Part shown: one piece after another, positions 11,837-24,667 of the stretch | Numbering within the stretch: the stretch's first letter is position 1 | How the letters are laid out: each line of letters opens with the position of its first letter | NCBI RefSeq assembly: GCF_011058165.1 | Contig: NZ_JAALEG010000033.1 | Span: 1-53,827, forward strand | DNA length: 53,827 nt | Source of the DNA: Rhodococcus aetherivorans | GTDB taxonomy: Bacteria; Actinomycetota; Actinomycetes; Mycobacteriales; Mycobacteriaceae | Direction: 5' to 3' | Program-made: the position numbers and the translations under genes | The notes under the pieces: generated by a model | What the model saw: only the letters and a program-made list of their open reading frames with translations | What the model was told of the DNA's origin: nothing | Database searches by the model: none

Positions 11837-12499
11837 TCACTCCCCGCCGGCACGCAGCTGCGCCGGGTCCTCGCCCAGCACCTCCGCGATGTCCTCGACC
11901 GCCACGGCGCCCTCGCGCAGCACGCGGGGCCGGTCGGCGGTCAGGTCGACGATGGTGGAGGCGACGGCGTGTTCGGCCGGTCCGCCGTCGAGGTACACGC
12001 TCGCCGACCCGCCGAGCTGGGTGCGCGCCTCGTCCACCGTGGTGGCCGGCGGACGGCCGGAGACGTTCGCGCTCGACACGGCCAGCGGGCCCACCTCGCG
12101 CAGCAACTCGAGCACAACGGGGTGCAACGGCATGCGCAGCATCACGGTGCCGCGCGTGTCCCCCAGGTCCCATGCGAGCGAGGGCGCTTGGTGCACAACG
12201 AGACTGAGACCGCCGGGCCAGAAGGCACGGATGAGTTCCCGCGCCTGCGGACGAACGGTGTTCACCAGGCCGTCGATCGTGTTCCACGAGCCGACCAGCA
12301 CCGGCACCGGCATGTCCCGGCCCCGGCCCTTGGCGCGCAGCAGACTGGTCACCGCATCGCTGTCGAAGGCATCCGCCGCGATCCCGTACACCGTGTCCGT
12401 GGGCACGACGACGAGCCGTCCGGCCTTGAGCGCACCCTTGGCGGCGGTCAGACCGGCGGCGCGGGAATCGGGGCGACTGCAGTCGTAGACGGTGCTCAC
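11837..12499 (-). CDS. L-threonylcarbamoyladenylate synthase (Sua5/YrdC/TsaC family)
   Basis: Makes threonylcarbamoyl-AMP from threonine, bicarbonate and ATP for the t6A modification of ANN-decoding tRNAs. The 220-aa protein carries the YrdC fold signatures VVVPTDTVYGIAADAFD near residue 30, KGRGRDMPVPVLV, FWPGGLSLVV and the SSANVSGRPPATT loop. It has no C-terminal Sua5 domain, so it is the short TsaC-like form. GTG start; 36 bp behind prmC, an order conserved with M. tuberculosis (Rv1301 after hemK). Confidence 0.93.
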   Translation of the reverse strand: MSTVYDCSRPDSRAAGLTAAKGALKAGRLVVVPTDTVYGIAADAFDSDAVTSLLRAKGRGRDMPVPVLVGSWNTIDGLVNTVRPQARELIRAFWPGGLSLVVHQAPSLAWDLGDTRGTVMLRMPLHPVVLELLREVGPLAVSSANVSGRPPATTVDEARTQLGGSASVYLDGGPAEHAVASTIVDLTADRPRVLREGAVAVEDIAEVLGEDPAQLRAGGE

Positions 12500-12535
12500 G
12501 GGTTCATCCTTCCACTGCCGCGAACGTGTCCGGCA

Positions 12536-13456
12536 TCACACACCCGTCCCGCCCTGGGATCCGCCGCGCCGCGCCTCCACGTCGGTCGGCACCCGGCGGG
12601 CGACGACGAACCGCGGCCGGCCCGCCAGATCGGGGTGCTCGGTCACGTCACCGAACACGCGGCGCTGCGCGAACAGCTCCGCGACCTGGGCACCGTTCGT
12701 GTCGTCGTGCTCGACGCCGACGGCACCGCCGATCCGCAGCCAGCGGGCAATGTTCGACACCATCGGCTTGATCACCGACAGCCCGTCGGGACCGCCGAAC
12801 AGCGCCGAGTGCGGGTCGTGCTCGATCACCTCGGGCGGGAGGTCGGTGCCCTCGGGAATGTAGGGCGGATTCGACACCACGATGTCGACCCGGCCCTCGA
12901 GCGAGGTGAGCAGGTTGCGGTCCGTCACGTCGCCCTGATGCAGGAGGATCGGCGTGTCCCCCGCCGCCGCGCAGCGTTCCGCGTTCCGCCGCGCCCAGGC
13001 CAGGGCGTGGGGCTCGAGTTCGACGGCGTGGACGACCGCGTCGGGCCGGGCGTGCGCAACGGCCAGCGCGAGGGCGCCCGAGCCGGTGCACAGGTCGAGC
13101 ACCACCGGCGGATGCTCCTGGAGTCCTTCCAGGTACGCCAGGGCCCAGGCCAGCAGCAGCTCGGTCTCGGGCCGCGGGACGAAGACGCCGGGGCCGACCT
13201 CGATGTCGATCTCCCCCATCCCCGTGCTGCCGGTGATGTACTGCAGCGGGATCCGCTTGGCACGCTGCGCGATCATCGCGCGGTACGCGTCGACCATGGC
13301 GGGGTCGACGAGCGGCACGAGCCCGAGACGGGTGCGCTCGATGCCGAGCAGATGCGCGGCGAGCAGCTCGGCGTCCACACGCGGGCTGGGGACACCGGCT
13401 TCCTCGAGCACCGACACCGCTTCGAGGATCGCCAGGCGCAGGGGTTGACGAGTCAC
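12536..13456 (-). CDS. prmC: Peptide chain release factor N5-glutamine methyltransferase PrmC
   Basis: SAM-dependent methyltransferase (306 aa) that methylates the Gln of the GGQ loop in PrfA and PrfB, raising termination efficiency. The N-terminal helical domain (LRLAILEAVSVLEEAG) is followed by IPLQYITGSTGMGEI, VFVPRPETELLL, the SAM motif VVLDLCTGSGALALAVA and the catalytic VVSNPPYIPEG. GTG 13456 (TRQPLRLAI) is preferred over the 13522 start, which adds an unconserved Cys-rich stretch. Its substrate gene prfA is close by but separated by an opposite-strand gene. Confidence 0.95.
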   Translation of the reverse strand: MTRQPLRLAILEAVSVLEEAGVPSPRVDAELLAAHLLGIERTRLGLVPLVDPAMVDAYRAMIAQRAKRIPLQYITGSTGMGEIDIEVGPGVFVPRPETELLLAWALAYLEGLQEHPPVVLDLCTGSGALALAVAHARPDAVVHAVELEPHALAWARRNAERCAAAGDTPILLHQGDVTDRNLLTSLEGRVDIVVSNPPYIPEGTDLPPEVIEHDPHSALFGGPDGLSVIKPMVSNIARWLRIGGAVGVEHDDTNGAQVAELFAQRRVFGDVTEHPDLAGRPRFVVARRVPTDVEARRGGSQGGTGV

Positions 13457-13575
13457 GGCGTACAGACTGCCATGCCGGTCACCACACGGAAACGGACAGG
13501 TCACGCATCCGGTCTGCGGCATGATCGAGATCGTCCGTGTCAGGCAGCACTACGGAACTACGGAAGGATCTTCCT

Positions 13576-14046
13576 GTGACGAAGTCGGGATTCGCGGTTC
13601 GGGCAGCGGCCGTCGTCGCGCTCGGAGCCGCCGGCAGCCTCGCAGCGCCCGGACTTGCCTCCGCATCGCCGATCGACGTCCAACCCACGCCGCTGCTCTG
13701 CAGCTACGTCGCGCCGATCCACAGCGTGACCGAGACGGACAGCGACGCCCTCGAGGAGGGTCGGCTGTTCTTCGCCGTCGGCGAGCAGAAGGCGCAGAAC
13801 GGTCAGGTGGGCTGGGTCAACACGGCCACCTGGCAGACGGGGGGCGCCTCGTTGACCGCGACACCGCAGAGCAGCGACGTCCCGGTCGCGCTGCTGAACA
13901 CCGGGCCGGGCACCGTCGTGTCCGCCGTGTGGGGACCGCATCAGAACGCGAAGGGCGAGAGCTGCTTCCTGCTTCCCGGCATCGACATCTCGCAGGTGCC
14001 CGGGGACGACGATCCGGGCGACGAACCCGGCGAGACCGCGCAGTAG
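13576..14046 (+). CDS. Small secreted protein of unknown function
   Basis: I do not recognise this 156-aa protein. GTG 13576 has GGAAGGA seven bases upstream. The N-terminus is a Sec signal peptide: basic TKSGFAVR, a hydrophobic AAAVVALGAAGSLAAPG, then a likely cut after LASASA-type residues (about 29-31). The mature part is about 125 aa, with two Cys (LLCSYV and ESCFLLPG) that could form one disulfide, and an acidic tail (GDDDPGDEPGETAQ). It lies on the opposite strand between prfA and prmC, which are adjacent in M. tuberculosis, so it looks like a later insertion. Confidence 0.8.
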   Translation: MTKSGFAVRAAAVVALGAAGSLAAPGLASASPIDVQPTPLLCSYVAPIHSVTETDSDALEEGRLFFAVGEQKAQNGQVGWVNTATWQTGGASLTATPQSSDVPVALLNTGPGTVVSAVWGPHQNAKGESCFLLPGIDISQVPGDDDPGDEPGETAQ

Positions 14047-14070
14047 CCGCCCGGGGCCCGGCTCACGGCG

Positions 14071-15150
<1,080 letters not shown>

Positions 15151-15205
15151 GTGATTCGCTCCACTCGTCCGTCGTGCCGATCCGTGCCGCGCCCGGATCG
15201 GGATG

Positions 15206-15254
15206 GAAAAAGGCCGACGCCCGGTCTGTGGCTGAGACAGAACCGGGCGTCGGC
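15206..15254 (-). terminator. Intrinsic terminator behind rpmE
   Basis: A perfect 13-bp inverted repeat (GCCGACGCCCGGT at 15213-15225 with ACCGGGCGTCGGC at 15242-15254) is extended inside by CTGT/ACAG. On the minus strand the stem is followed by five T (complement of 15207-15211). It begins seven bases after the rpmE stop codon and separates rpmE from prfA. Confidence 0.85.
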
Positions 15255-15261
15255 GAGACAG

Positions 15262-15495
15262 CTACTTGTCGGCAGCAGCCTTCTTGGTGTCGCGCTTGCC
15301 GTAGCGGGCCTCGAAGCGGGCGACGCGTCCGCCGGTGTCGAGGATCTTCTGCTTGCCCGTGTAGAACGGGTGGCACTGCGAGCAGACCTCGACGGTGATC
15401 CGTCCCGACTCTGCGGTGCTGCGCGTCTCGAACGTGTTCCCGCAACCGCAGACGACGGTGGTCGTCACGTAGTTCGGGTGGATTCCTGCCTTCAT
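15262..15495 (-). CDS. rpmE: 50S ribosomal protein L31, zinc-binding type
   Basis: L31 of the large subunit (77 aa) with the full zinc ribbon: CGC near residues 16-18 and CSQC near 38-41, so this is the C+ form. The start [14 protein letters not shown] is the family N-terminus. The upstream in-frame start at 15615 only adds unrelated residues. It lies between rho and prfA as in M. tuberculosis. C+ L31 is often paired with a zinc-independent paralogue elsewhere under Zur control; none is in this window. Confidence 0.97.
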   Translation of the reverse strand: MKAGIHPNYVTTTVVCGCGNTFETRSTAESGRITVEVCSQCHPFYTGKQKILDTGGRVARFEARYGKRDTKKAAADK

Positions 15496-15580
15496 GGTGT
15501 CCCTTTCGTGGCCGCCGGGTCGCCTCCGCGGATCGGAGACGTGAACCGGGACCGGACTGAGCTGTTCGATTATGCCAAAC

Positions 15581-15617
15581 GCATGCCCGGGGGAAGAAAT
15601 TCCGCCCCCGGGCATGC
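15581..15617 (-). terminator. Hairpin downstream of rho
   Basis: A perfect 13-bp inverted repeat, GCATGCCCGGGGG (15581-15593) and CCCCCGGGCATGC (15605-15617), with an 11-nt loop, starts 19 bases after the rho stop. The downstream tract on the minus strand (GTTTGGCATAAT) is only mildly T-rich, so the hairpin is clear but its efficiency as a terminator is uncertain. Confidence 0.65.
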
Positions 15618-15636
15618 GGCGCCGCTGCCGCGGCGA

Positions 15637-17622
15637 TCAGTCGTCGAGCGCTCCCGGTGCCGTCTTCGACACCTGCAGGAGGAACTCGATGTTGCTCTTG
15701 CTCTTCTTGAGCCGGTCGATGAGCAGATCGATGGCCTGGTGCGAGTCCAGACCGGAGAGCACGCGGCGCAGCTTGTGCACCACCGCGAACTCGTCGGGGC
15801 TCATCAGCAGCTCGTCCTTGCGCGTACCGGAGGGGTTGACGTCCACCGCCGGGAACACGCGCCGCTCGGCGATCTTGCGGTCGAGCTTGAGCTCGGCGTT
15901 GCCGGTGCCCTTGAACTCCTCGAAGATCACCGTGTCGCCCGTCGAACCCGTCTCCACCATGGCCGTGGCGATGATGGTGAGCGAGCCGCCGTTCTCGATG
16001 TTGCGAGCCGCGCCCAGGAACCGCTTCGGCGGGTACAGGGCGGTCGAGTCGACACCACCGGAGAGGATGCGGCCCGACGCCGGCGACGAGTTGTTGTACG
16101 CGCGGCCGAGGCGCGTGATCGAGTCGAGCAGGACGACCACGTCGCGGCCCTGCTCGACGAGCCGCTTGGCCCGCTCGATCGCAAGCTCGGCGACCGACGT
16201 GTGGTCCGACGGCGGCCGGTCGAAGGTCGAGGCGATGACCTCGCCCTTGACCGAGCGCTGCATGTCGGTGACCTCTTCGGGCCGCTCGTCCACCAGCACG
16301 ACCATGAGGTAGCACTCGGGGTTGTTGGTCGTGATCGCGTTCGCGATGTCCTGCATCACCGTCGTCTTGCCGGCCTTAGGCGGCGAGACGATCAGGGCAC
16401 GCTGGCCCTTGCCGATCGGCATGATCAGGTCGATCACGCGGGTGGTCAGGATGTTCGGGGTGGTCTCGAGCCGCAGCCGCTGGTTCGGGTACAGCGGGGT
16501 GAGCTTGTTGAACTCCGGGCGGCGCTTGGCGGCCTCGACGTCGCCGCCGTTGACCGTGTCGAGCCGGACCAGCGGGTTGAACTTCTGGCGCTGGTTGCCC
16601 TGCTCCCCCTCGCGCGGCACGCGGACCGCACCGGTGATGGCGTCGCCCCGGCGCAGGCCGTTCTTGCGCACCATGTTCATCGAGACGTACACGTCGTTGG
16701 GGCCGGCCAGGTACCCGGAGGTCCGGACGAACGCGTAGTTGTCCAGGACGTCGAGGATGCCGGCGACCGGCTGCAGGACGTCGTCCTCGCGGATCTCGGG
16801 CTCGCGTGTGTCACCGCCGGCCTCGCCGCGGTCACGTCCGCGACGACGCTCACGGAAGCGGCGCCCGCGGCGCCCGCGGCCGTCCTCGTCGTCCTCGCCA
16901 CCCCGGCCGTCGCGGCCGTCCTGACGGGGGCCCTGACCACGGTCCTCGCGGCGGCGTTCCCCCTGGTCGCGCTGGCCGTCGCGCTGGTCGCGCTGGCCGT
17001 CGCGCTGACCGCGCTCGCGCCGACCGCCGTCGGACGGCTCGACCTTCTCCTCGGTCTTCTCCTCGGCGCGCGGCTTCTCGTCGGTCCGCGCCTCGGCGGC
17101 GTCCTTCGGGGCCTCGGCGGTGGTCGTCTCGGCGGCCTGGTCGCCACCTCGGCGACCGCGACGCTGACGACCCCGGCGGCCACCCTCGGCCTCGCCGTCG
17201 GCGGGCTGCTCCGCCACCTCGGCGGGCTGCTCGGGCGCCGTCGTCGCGGCGGGCCGCGCCTGGGCCGGCTCGGCGGCGGGGGCGGCGGTGTCGGCCGGGG
17301 CCGCGTCCTGGGCGGCACCACGGGCGCGACGAGCCCGGACGGGCCGGGCCGGCTGTTCCGGCGCAGGAGCCGTCTCGGCGGCTCCGCCGCCCTGACGCTC
17401 CTTGATCGCGGCGATGAGATCGCCCTTGCGCATCCCGGAGGTTCCCTTGATGCCGAGTTCGGCCGCGAGAGTCCGCAGCTCGGCCAGCACCATGCCGGAG
17501 AGACCGGCGCCACGCCGCCCACCGGCACGCGGTGCAGTCTGTGCAGGATCGGTGGCCTGCGCTCCCGCGGACGAATCCGTGGTATCGAGAACAGGCGTAG
17601 CGATCAGGTCCGTATCTGTCAC
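15637..17622 (-). CDS. rho: Transcription termination factor Rho, with long disordered insertion
   Basis: RNA-dependent ATPase hexamer that ends transcription. At 661 aa it is far longer than E. coli Rho (419). The N-terminal SAP-like helices (VLAELRTLAAELGIKG, SGMRKGDLIAAIKERQ) are followed by an Arg/Asp/Gln/Gly-rich, Ala-rich insertion from about residue 75 to 290, then the RNA-binding fold (DDVLQPVAGILDVLDNYAFVR). The Walker A motif is SPPKAGKTTVMQDIA, then the LVDERPEEVTD and LLDSITRLGRAYN motifs. The insertion is typical of actinobacteria and binds structured RNA in M. tuberculosis Rho. It contains a 21-bp tandem duplication at 16965-17006. GTG start with AAGGA just upstream. Confidence 0.96.
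   Translation of the reverse strand: MTDTDLIATPVLDTTDSSAGAQATDPAQTAPRAGGRRGAGLSGMVLAELRTLAAELGIKGTSGMRKGDLIAAIKERQGGGAAETAPAPEQPARPVRARRARGAAQDAAPADTAAPAAEPAQARPAATTAPEQPAEVAEQPADGEAEGGRRGRQRRGRRGGDQAAETTTAEAPKDAAEARTDEKPRAEEKTEEKVEPSDGGRRERGQRDGQRDQRDGQRDQGERRREDRGQGPRQDGRDGRGGEDDEDGRGRRGRRFRERRRGRDRGEAGGDTREPEIREDDVLQPVAGILDVLDNYAFVRTSGYLAGPNDVYVSMNMVRKNGLRRGDAITGAVRVPREGEQGNQRQKFNPLVRLDTVNGGDVEAAKRRPEFNKLTPLYPNQRLRLETTPNILTTRVIDLIMPIGKGQRALIVSPPKAGKTTVMQDIANAITTNNPECYLMVVLVDERPEEVTDMQRSVKGEVIASTFDRPPSDHTSVAELAIERAKRLVEQGRDVVVLLDSITRLGRAYNNSSPASGRILSGGVDSTALYPPKRFLGAARNIENGGSLTIIATAMVETGSTGDTVIFEEFKGTGNAELKLDRKIAERRVFPAVDVNPSGTRKDELLMSPDEFAVVHKLRRVLSGLDSHQAIDLLIDRLKKSKSNIEFLLQVSKTAPGALDD
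16965..17006. repeat. 21-bp perfect tandem duplication inside rho
   Basis: Two identical adjacent 21-bp units (16965-16985 and 16986-17006) encode a repeated seven-residue QRDGQRD-type unit in the disordered Rho insertion. The length is a multiple of three, so the frame is kept. Confidence 0.9.
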
Positions 17623-17923
17623 GGAGATCCTTTCCTTCCCTCACTCGCGCCACGCAGAGTCGAGGGTTCGTTCCGCAGATCTTGCGTCGATCTGGGATTG
17701 CCGTACGTGTTCACGGATCGAACGGTCGGCACGTCCGCCATCACGCCATCCTCCGGCAGGTGCGGTCGGTCCATCTCCCCGAAACGAGGTCAGGTGAGGA
17801 TCGATCCAGGATCGATCGCCCCGATGGATCTGGAGTGAATGCCCTGGAAAAGCCAGCGACTGAAACGCACGACGTGCGGACTAAGCACAGAATAGCGACG
17901 AACTGTACGTTGAGCAAGAAGAA
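17623..17923 (-). promoter_or_regulatory. rho upstream leader region
   Basis: No gene is supported in these 301 bases. They must hold the rho promoter and leader. The only structure I can point to is the direct repeat AGGATCGATC at 17797-17806 and 17808-17817, one base apart, which together form a partly palindromic GATCGATC cluster. No riboswitch or attenuator is recognised. Rho autoregulation through the leader is known in other bacteria but is not shown here. Confidence 0.35.
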
Positions 17924-17948
17924 GCCCCCGGGCGCGTCGCCCGGGGGT
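17924..17948 (-). terminator. Hairpin terminator behind thrB
   Basis: GCCCCCGGGCG (17924-17934) pairs with CGCCCGGGGGT (17938-17948) around a 3-nt loop, ten Watson-Crick pairs plus a G-U. On the minus strand the stem is followed by CTTCTTCTTG, a moderately T-rich tail. It starts 30 bases after the thrB stop, closing the hom-thrC-thrB operon before rho. Confidence 0.75.
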
Positions 17949-17978
17949 TCGCGCCCGACTCGAGAGGTTCGGGCTCGC

Positions 17979-20034
<2,056 letters not shown>

Positions 20035-20038
<4 letters not shown>

Positions 20039-21360
20039 TCGGCGGATCCCTCCAGTCTCAGGACGCTGGTCACAGCGATCACGGATTCGAGTTGGTCGAG
20101 CGCTGCGACGGTGTCCGACAGCGCCTTGTCGGTGGCGCAATGGGTCAGCACCACCAGGCGGGCTCCGTCGCCGGCGCCCTCCTGGCGCACGGCGGCGATG
20201 CTCACGTCCCGCTTGGCGAACTCCGCGGCCACCGCCGAGAGCACGCCGGCCCGGTCCGCGACCTGCAGGTTGACGTAGTAGCGGGTGACGATGTCGCTCA
20301 TCGGGGCGATCTCGAGGTCGGCGTACCGTGATTCGCGCGGGCCCCGGCCCCCGTGCACCCGGTTGCGGGCGGCCATCACGAGGTCGCCCATCACCGCGGA
20401 GGCGGTGGGCGAACCGCCGGCACCCTGGCCGTAGAACATCAGACGGCCCGATGCCTCGGCCTCGACGACGACCGCGTTGAACGCACCGTTGACGGCGGCG
20501 AGGGGATGCTCGCGCGGCACCAGGGCCGGGTAGACGCGCGCCGAGACCCGGTCCTTGCCGTCGGTGGTGATCCGCTCGCAGATGGCCAGCAGCTTGACGG
20601 TGCAGTTCAGCGCCCGCGCGGTGGTCAGGTCGGCGGCGGTGATCTTCGAGATGCCCTCGCGGTAGACGTCGCCGGCGGTGACGCGGGTGTGGAAGGCGAT
20701 CGAGGCCAGGATCGCAGCCTTGGACGCGGCGTCGAAGCCCTCGACGTCGGCCGTCGGGTCGGCCTCGGCGTATCCGAGCCGGACCGCCTCGGCGAGGGTC
20801 TCGGCGTAGTCGGCGCCGGTCTCGTCCATGGCCGAGAGGATGTAGTTGGTGGTGCCGTTGACGATGCCGAGGACCCGGTTCACCTTGTCACCGGCGAGGG
20901 ACTGGGTGAGGGGCCGGATGACCGGGATGGCGCCGGCGACGGCCGCCTCGAAGTACAGGTCCACGCGCTTGGCCTCGGCGGCCTCGGCGAGCTCGCCCGT
21001 GTACTCCGCGAGCAGGGCCTTGTTGGCGGTGACCACGGATTTGCCCGAGTCCAGGGCCGTGCGGACGAGCTTGCGCGGCAGTTCGATGCCGCCGATGACC
21101 TCCACCACGATGTCGACGTCGTCGCGGGCGATCAGGCCCTCGGCGTCCGTGGTGAGCAGGTCCTGCGGGATGCCGCGGTCGTCGCGGACGGTGCGCACGG
21201 CCACGCCCCGCAGCTCGAGCGGCGCGCCGATGCGCGCCTCGAGATCGGTGGCATCGTCGCGGATGATGCGCACGACCTCGGCTCCGACGGTGCCGTGCCC
21301 GAGCACAGCCACACCGATCGGGCGCTGCCCCGGTTCGTTGGTCACCGCTTCGGTCGTCAC
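20035..21360 (-). CDS. hom: Homoserine dehydrogenase with ACT domain
   Basis: NAD(P)-dependent enzyme (441 aa) reducing aspartate semialdehyde to homoserine, the branch point to Thr and Met. The Rossmann motif [15 protein letters not shown] lies near residue 20. Catalytic-domain segments include [14 protein letters not shown] and [21 protein letters not shown]. The C-terminal ACT domain ([22 protein letters not shown]) implies threonine feedback. The GTG start overlaps the lysA stop as GTGA; thrC follows with another four-base overlap. Confidence 0.96.
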
Positions 21361-22778
21361 TCCGTAACCTCCAAGCTGAGCAGATCTTCCACGGTTTCCC
21401 GACGCAGGACGACGCGGGCGGCGCCGTCCTTGACCGCCACGACGGCGGGCCGGGGCAGCAGGTTGTACCTGCTGGACATCGAGTAGCAGTATGCACCGGT
21501 CGCGGCGACGGCCAACAGGTCGCCGGCTTCGAGGTCGGCGGGCATCCAGGCGTCGCGGATGACGATGTCGCCGCTCTCGCAGTGCTTGCCGACGACGCGG
21601 GACACGACGGGCTCCGCGTCGCTGGACCGCGACACCAGGCGGGCCTCGTACTCGGCCTGGTACAGGGAGGTGCGGATGTTGTCGCTCATGCCGCCGTCGA
21701 CGCTGATGTAGCGGCGTGCCTGGTGAGCCCCCACCGCGACGTCCTTGATGGTGCCCACCTCGTAGAGGGTCACGGTGCCGGGGCCGGCGATCGCGCGTCC
21801 GGGCTCGACCGCGAGCGTCGGCTCGGGCAGGCCGGCGAGTGCGGACTCGGTCTGCACGATGTGCCGCAGCTTGGCAGCGAGTTCCTCCACGGGCGGCGGG
21901 TCGTCGCTGGGCACGTAGGAGATGCCGAGGCCGCCGCCGAGGTCGACGATGTTCATCTGCGCGGTCTTGTCGACGCCGAATTCGTGGACGGCATCGCGCA
22001 GCAGGCCGATGACCCGGTGCGCGGCGAGCTCGAACCCGTCGACGTCGAAGATCTGCGAGCCGATGTGGCTGTGCAGGCCGACCAGGCGCAGGTGATCGCT
22101 CGCGAACACCTTGCGGACCGCGGCCATGGCCACCCCGCCGGCCAGGGACAGCCCGAACTTCTGGTCCTCGTGCGCGGTGGAGATGAACTCGTGGGTGTGC
22201 GCCTCGACGCCGACCGTGACGCGGATCAGCACGTCCTGCACGACGTCGAGTTCGGCGGCGACCGCGTCGAGCAGGTCGATCTCCGACATGGAGTCCAGGA
22301 CGATGTGCCCGACGCCTGCGGCGACGGCGGTCCGCAGCTCGGCCACGGACTTGTTGTTGCCGTGCATGGCGATCTTCCCCGCCGGGAAGCCGGCGCGCAG
22401 CGCGACGGCGAGCTCACCGCCGGTCGAGACGTCGAGGGACAGGCCCTCCTGCTCGACCCAGCGCGCGATCTCGGTGCACAGGAACGCCTTCGACGCGTAG
22501 TGCACCTTCGCGCCCGGCCCGAACGCGGCCGCGATGTCCCGGCACCGGGAGCGGAAGTCGTCCTCGTCGACGACGAAGAGCGGGGTGCCGTATCTCTCCG
22601 CGAGTTCGGTGACGGGCACGCCGGCGATCGTCACGACGCCGTCGTCGCCGCGCCGCGCGTTGCGGGGCCACACGTTCGGGTGCAGCAGGTTCAGCTCGCC
22701 GGCGTTCGCGGGCCGCTCGGTCAGGCCCGGTGCGTGCGGGATCTCGGCGTGCCGGGGACCGGCGGGGTGCGCGTTCAC
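21357..22778 (-). CDS. lysA: Diaminopimelate decarboxylase
   Basis: PLP enzyme (473 aa) of fold type III that decarboxylates meso-diaminopimelate to lysine. The PLP Lys is in [13 protein letters not shown]. Other conserved parts are [15 protein letters not shown], the [11 protein letters not shown] loop, [20 protein letters not shown] and [21 protein letters not shown] 22778 ([17 protein letters not shown]) overlaps the argS stop by four bases. Upstream in-frame starts would run far into argS. Confidence 0.96.
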   Translation of the reverse strand: MNAHPAGPRHAEIPHAPGLTERPANAGELNLLHPNVWPRNARRGDDGVVTIAGVPVTELAERYGTPLFVVDEDDFRSRCRDIAAAFGPGAKVHYASKAFLCTEIARWVEQEGLSLDVSTGGELAVALRAGFPAGKIAMHGNNKSVAELRTAVAAGVGHIVLDSMSEIDLLDAVAAELDVVQDVLIRVTVGVEAHTHEFISTAHEDQKFGLSLAGGVAMAAVRKVFASDHLRLVGLHSHIGSQIFDVDGFELAAHRVIGLLRDAVHEFGVDKTAQMNIVDLGGGLGISYVPSDDPPPVEELAAKLRHIVQTESALAGLPEPTLAVEPGRAIAGPGTVTLYEVGTIKDVAVGAHQARRYISVDGGMSDNIRTSLYQAEYEARLVSRSSDAEPVVSRVVGKHCESGDIVIRDAWMPADLEAGDLLAVAATGAYCYSMSSRYNLLPRPAVVAVKDGAARVVLRRETVEDLLSLEVTE

Positions 22779-24487
22779 ATCCGCTCCGGGGCGCTCACGC
22801 CGAGCAGTCCGAGCCCGTTGGCCAGCACCTGACGGGTCGCCGCGCACAGCGCGAGCCGCGCCGCGTGCAGCGGGCCGGGCTCCTCGTCGCCCTGCGGCAG
22901 GATGCGGCAGGAGTCGTAGAAGCGGTGGTAGGTGCCGGCGAGTTCCTCGAGGTACCGCGCGACGCGGTGCGGTTCCCGCAGTTCGGCGGCCTTGGCGAGG
23001 ACGCGCGGGTACTCGCCGATCGTGCGGATCAGGTCGCCCTCGCGCTCGTGGGTGAGCAGGGCCAGGTCGGCGTTCTCGGCGCCGAGACCGAGCTCGGCGG
23101 TGTTCTCGGCGCCGAGACCGAGCTCGGCGGTGTTCTCGGCGCCGAGACCGAGCTCGGCGGCGCCCCGGGCGATGGACGAGAGCCGGGCGTGCGCGTACTG
23201 GACGTAGTAGACCGGGTTCTCGTTGGTGGTGCTGGCCCACAGCTCGAGGTCGATGTCGATGCTCTGGTCCACCGACGAGCGCACCAGCGCGTAGCGGGCG
23301 GCGTCCACGCCGATCGCCTCGACGAGGTCGTCGAGGGTGATGACCGTGCCGGCGCGCTTGCTCATCTTCACGGCGACGCCGCCGCGCACGAGGTTGACCA
23401 TCTGCCCGATCATCACCTCGACGGTGTCCGGGTCGTCGCCGAACGCGGCGGCCGCGGCCTTGAGCCGGCCGATGTAGCCGTGGTGGTCCGCGCCGAGCAT
23501 GTAGATGCACAGGTCGAAGCCGCGCGACCGCTTGTCCTGGAAGTAGGCGATGTCACCGGCGATGTAGGCGGCGTTGCCGTCGCTCTTGATGACGACGCGG
23601 TCCTTGTCGTCGCCGAAGTCGGTGCTCTTGAGCCACCACGCGCCGTCCTGGTGGTACAGGCTCCCGGAGGTCTTGAGTGTCTCGACGGCCTTCTCCACGG
23701 CGCCGGACTCGAACAGGGAGTTCTCGTGGAAGTACACGTCGAAGTCGACACCGAACTCGTGCAGGGTGCGCTTGATGTGCGCGAACATCAGTTCGACGCC
23801 GATCGAGCGGAACACCTCGTGCCGCTCCTCTTCGGGCAGCGCGAGCGCGTCCGGGCGCTGCTGCAGCACGGCCTGCGCGATGTCGGCGATGTACGCGCCG
23901 GCGTAGCCGTCCTCCGGCGCGGGCTGCCCCTGTGCCGCGGCGATCAACGAGCGGGTGAACCGGTCGATCTGGGCGCCGTGGTCGTTGAAGTAGTACTCGC
24001 GGGTGACGTCGCCGCCCTGCGTGGTGAGGATCCGGCCGAGGGCGTCGCCGACCGCGGCCCAGCGGGTGCCGCCGAGGTGGATGGGCCCCGTGGGGTTCGC
24101 GGAGACGAACTCGAGGTTGATGCGGGTTCCGGCCAGCGCGTCCGAGTTGCCGTACGCGGCGCCCTCGGTGAGCACCTGGGCGACGATCGCGCCCTGGGCG
24201 TCGGCGGCGAGGCGGATGTTCAGGAAGCCCGGGCCGGCCACCTCGGCGGACTCGATGCCGTCGGCGGCGGTGAGGGCCTCGGCGAGCCAGCCCGCGAGTT
24301 CCCGCGGATTGACGCCGGCCTTCTTCGCGACCTGCATCGCGACGTTGGTCGCGTAGTCGCCGTGCTCCGGGTTGCGCGGCCGCTCGACCGTCAGGGTCTC
24401 GGGCAGGACGGACACGTCGAGGTCGCGCTCGGCGAGCACCCTCGCAGCGGTTCCGTGGAGCAATTCGGCAAGGTCGGCAGGAGTCAC
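22775..24487 (-). CDS. argS: Arginyl-tRNA synthetase, with internal 10-residue triplication
   Basis: Class I synthetase charging tRNA-Arg (570 aa). The HIGH-type motif is [13 protein letters not shown] near residue 135 and the KMSKS-type motif is [14 protein letters not shown]-terminal Add-1 and C-terminal helical anticodon-binding domains are present. Residues about 443-472 are three copies of AELGLGAEN(T/A) encoded by three 30-bp repeats, in the linker after [12 protein letters not shown]. In a typical protein that helix leads straight into [16 protein letters not shown], so two copies look extra. GTG start; first gene of the argS-lysA-hom-thrC-thrB cluster. Confidence 0.96.
   Translation of the reverse strand: MTPADLAELLHGTAARVLAERDLDVSVLPETLTVERPRNPEHGDYATNVAMQVAKKAGVNPRELAGWLAEALTAADGIESAEVAGPGFLNIRLAADAQGAIVAQVLTEGAAYGNSDALAGTRINLEFVSANPTGPIHLGGTRWAAVGDALGRILTTQGGDVTREYYFNDHGAQIDRFTRSLIAAAQGQPAPEDGYAGAYIADIAQAVLQQRPDALALPEEERHEVFRSIGVELMFAHIKRTLHEFGVDFDVYFHENSLFESGAVEKAVETLKTSGSLYHQDGAWWLKSTDFGDDKDRVVIKSDGNAAYIAGDIAYFQDKRSRGFDLCIYMLGADHHGYIGRLKAAAAAFGDDPDTVEVMIGQMVNLVRGGVAVKMSKRAGTVITLDDLVEAIGVDAARYALVRSSVDQSIDIDLELWASTTNENPVYYVQYAHARLSSIARGAAELGLGAENTAELGLGAENTAELGLGAENADLALLTHEREGDLIRTIGEYPRVLAKAAELREPHRVARYLEELAGTYHRFYDSCRILPQGDEEPGPLHAARLALCAATRQVLANGLGLLGVSAPERM
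23071..23160. repeat. Three 30-bp tandem repeats in argS
   Basis: Units at 23071-23100, 23101-23130 and 23131-23160 are identical except for the first base (C, T, T). Each contains the palindrome CTCGGCGCCGAG. Unit length is a multiple of three, so the argS frame is preserved and each unit encodes AELGLGAEN plus one residue. Confidence 0.97.
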
Positions 24488-24667
24488 GGGTCTCTATCCT
24501 ATTGGCTCCGTCCCACCCGGCGTGACGCCGGTCCGGCCTGTTGTCGCGGTCACGGCCCGCCCGCCGCGGGGATGCCTGCCCGCCGCCCGCCCGTAGAGTT
24601 GACAGAGCACGCGCGGACCGAGCGTCGTGCGCCCTCTGTTGTCCATCCGTCGAAAGAGCACCCAACG

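Noticed and set aside
17797-17817. AGGATCGATC direct repeat as a riboswitch or operator in the rho leader
   Set aside because: It is one short pair, with no further structure or known regulator match; kept only as a note in the leader entry.
23071-23160. CRISPR-like direct repeats
   Set aside because: The units are directly adjacent with no spacers, keep the argS frame, and no cas gene is near.
22730-24667. A long plus-strand frame ahead of the DUF3105 gene
   Set aside because: It is the antisense of lysA and argS. Only the part from ATG 24668 is a real protein.
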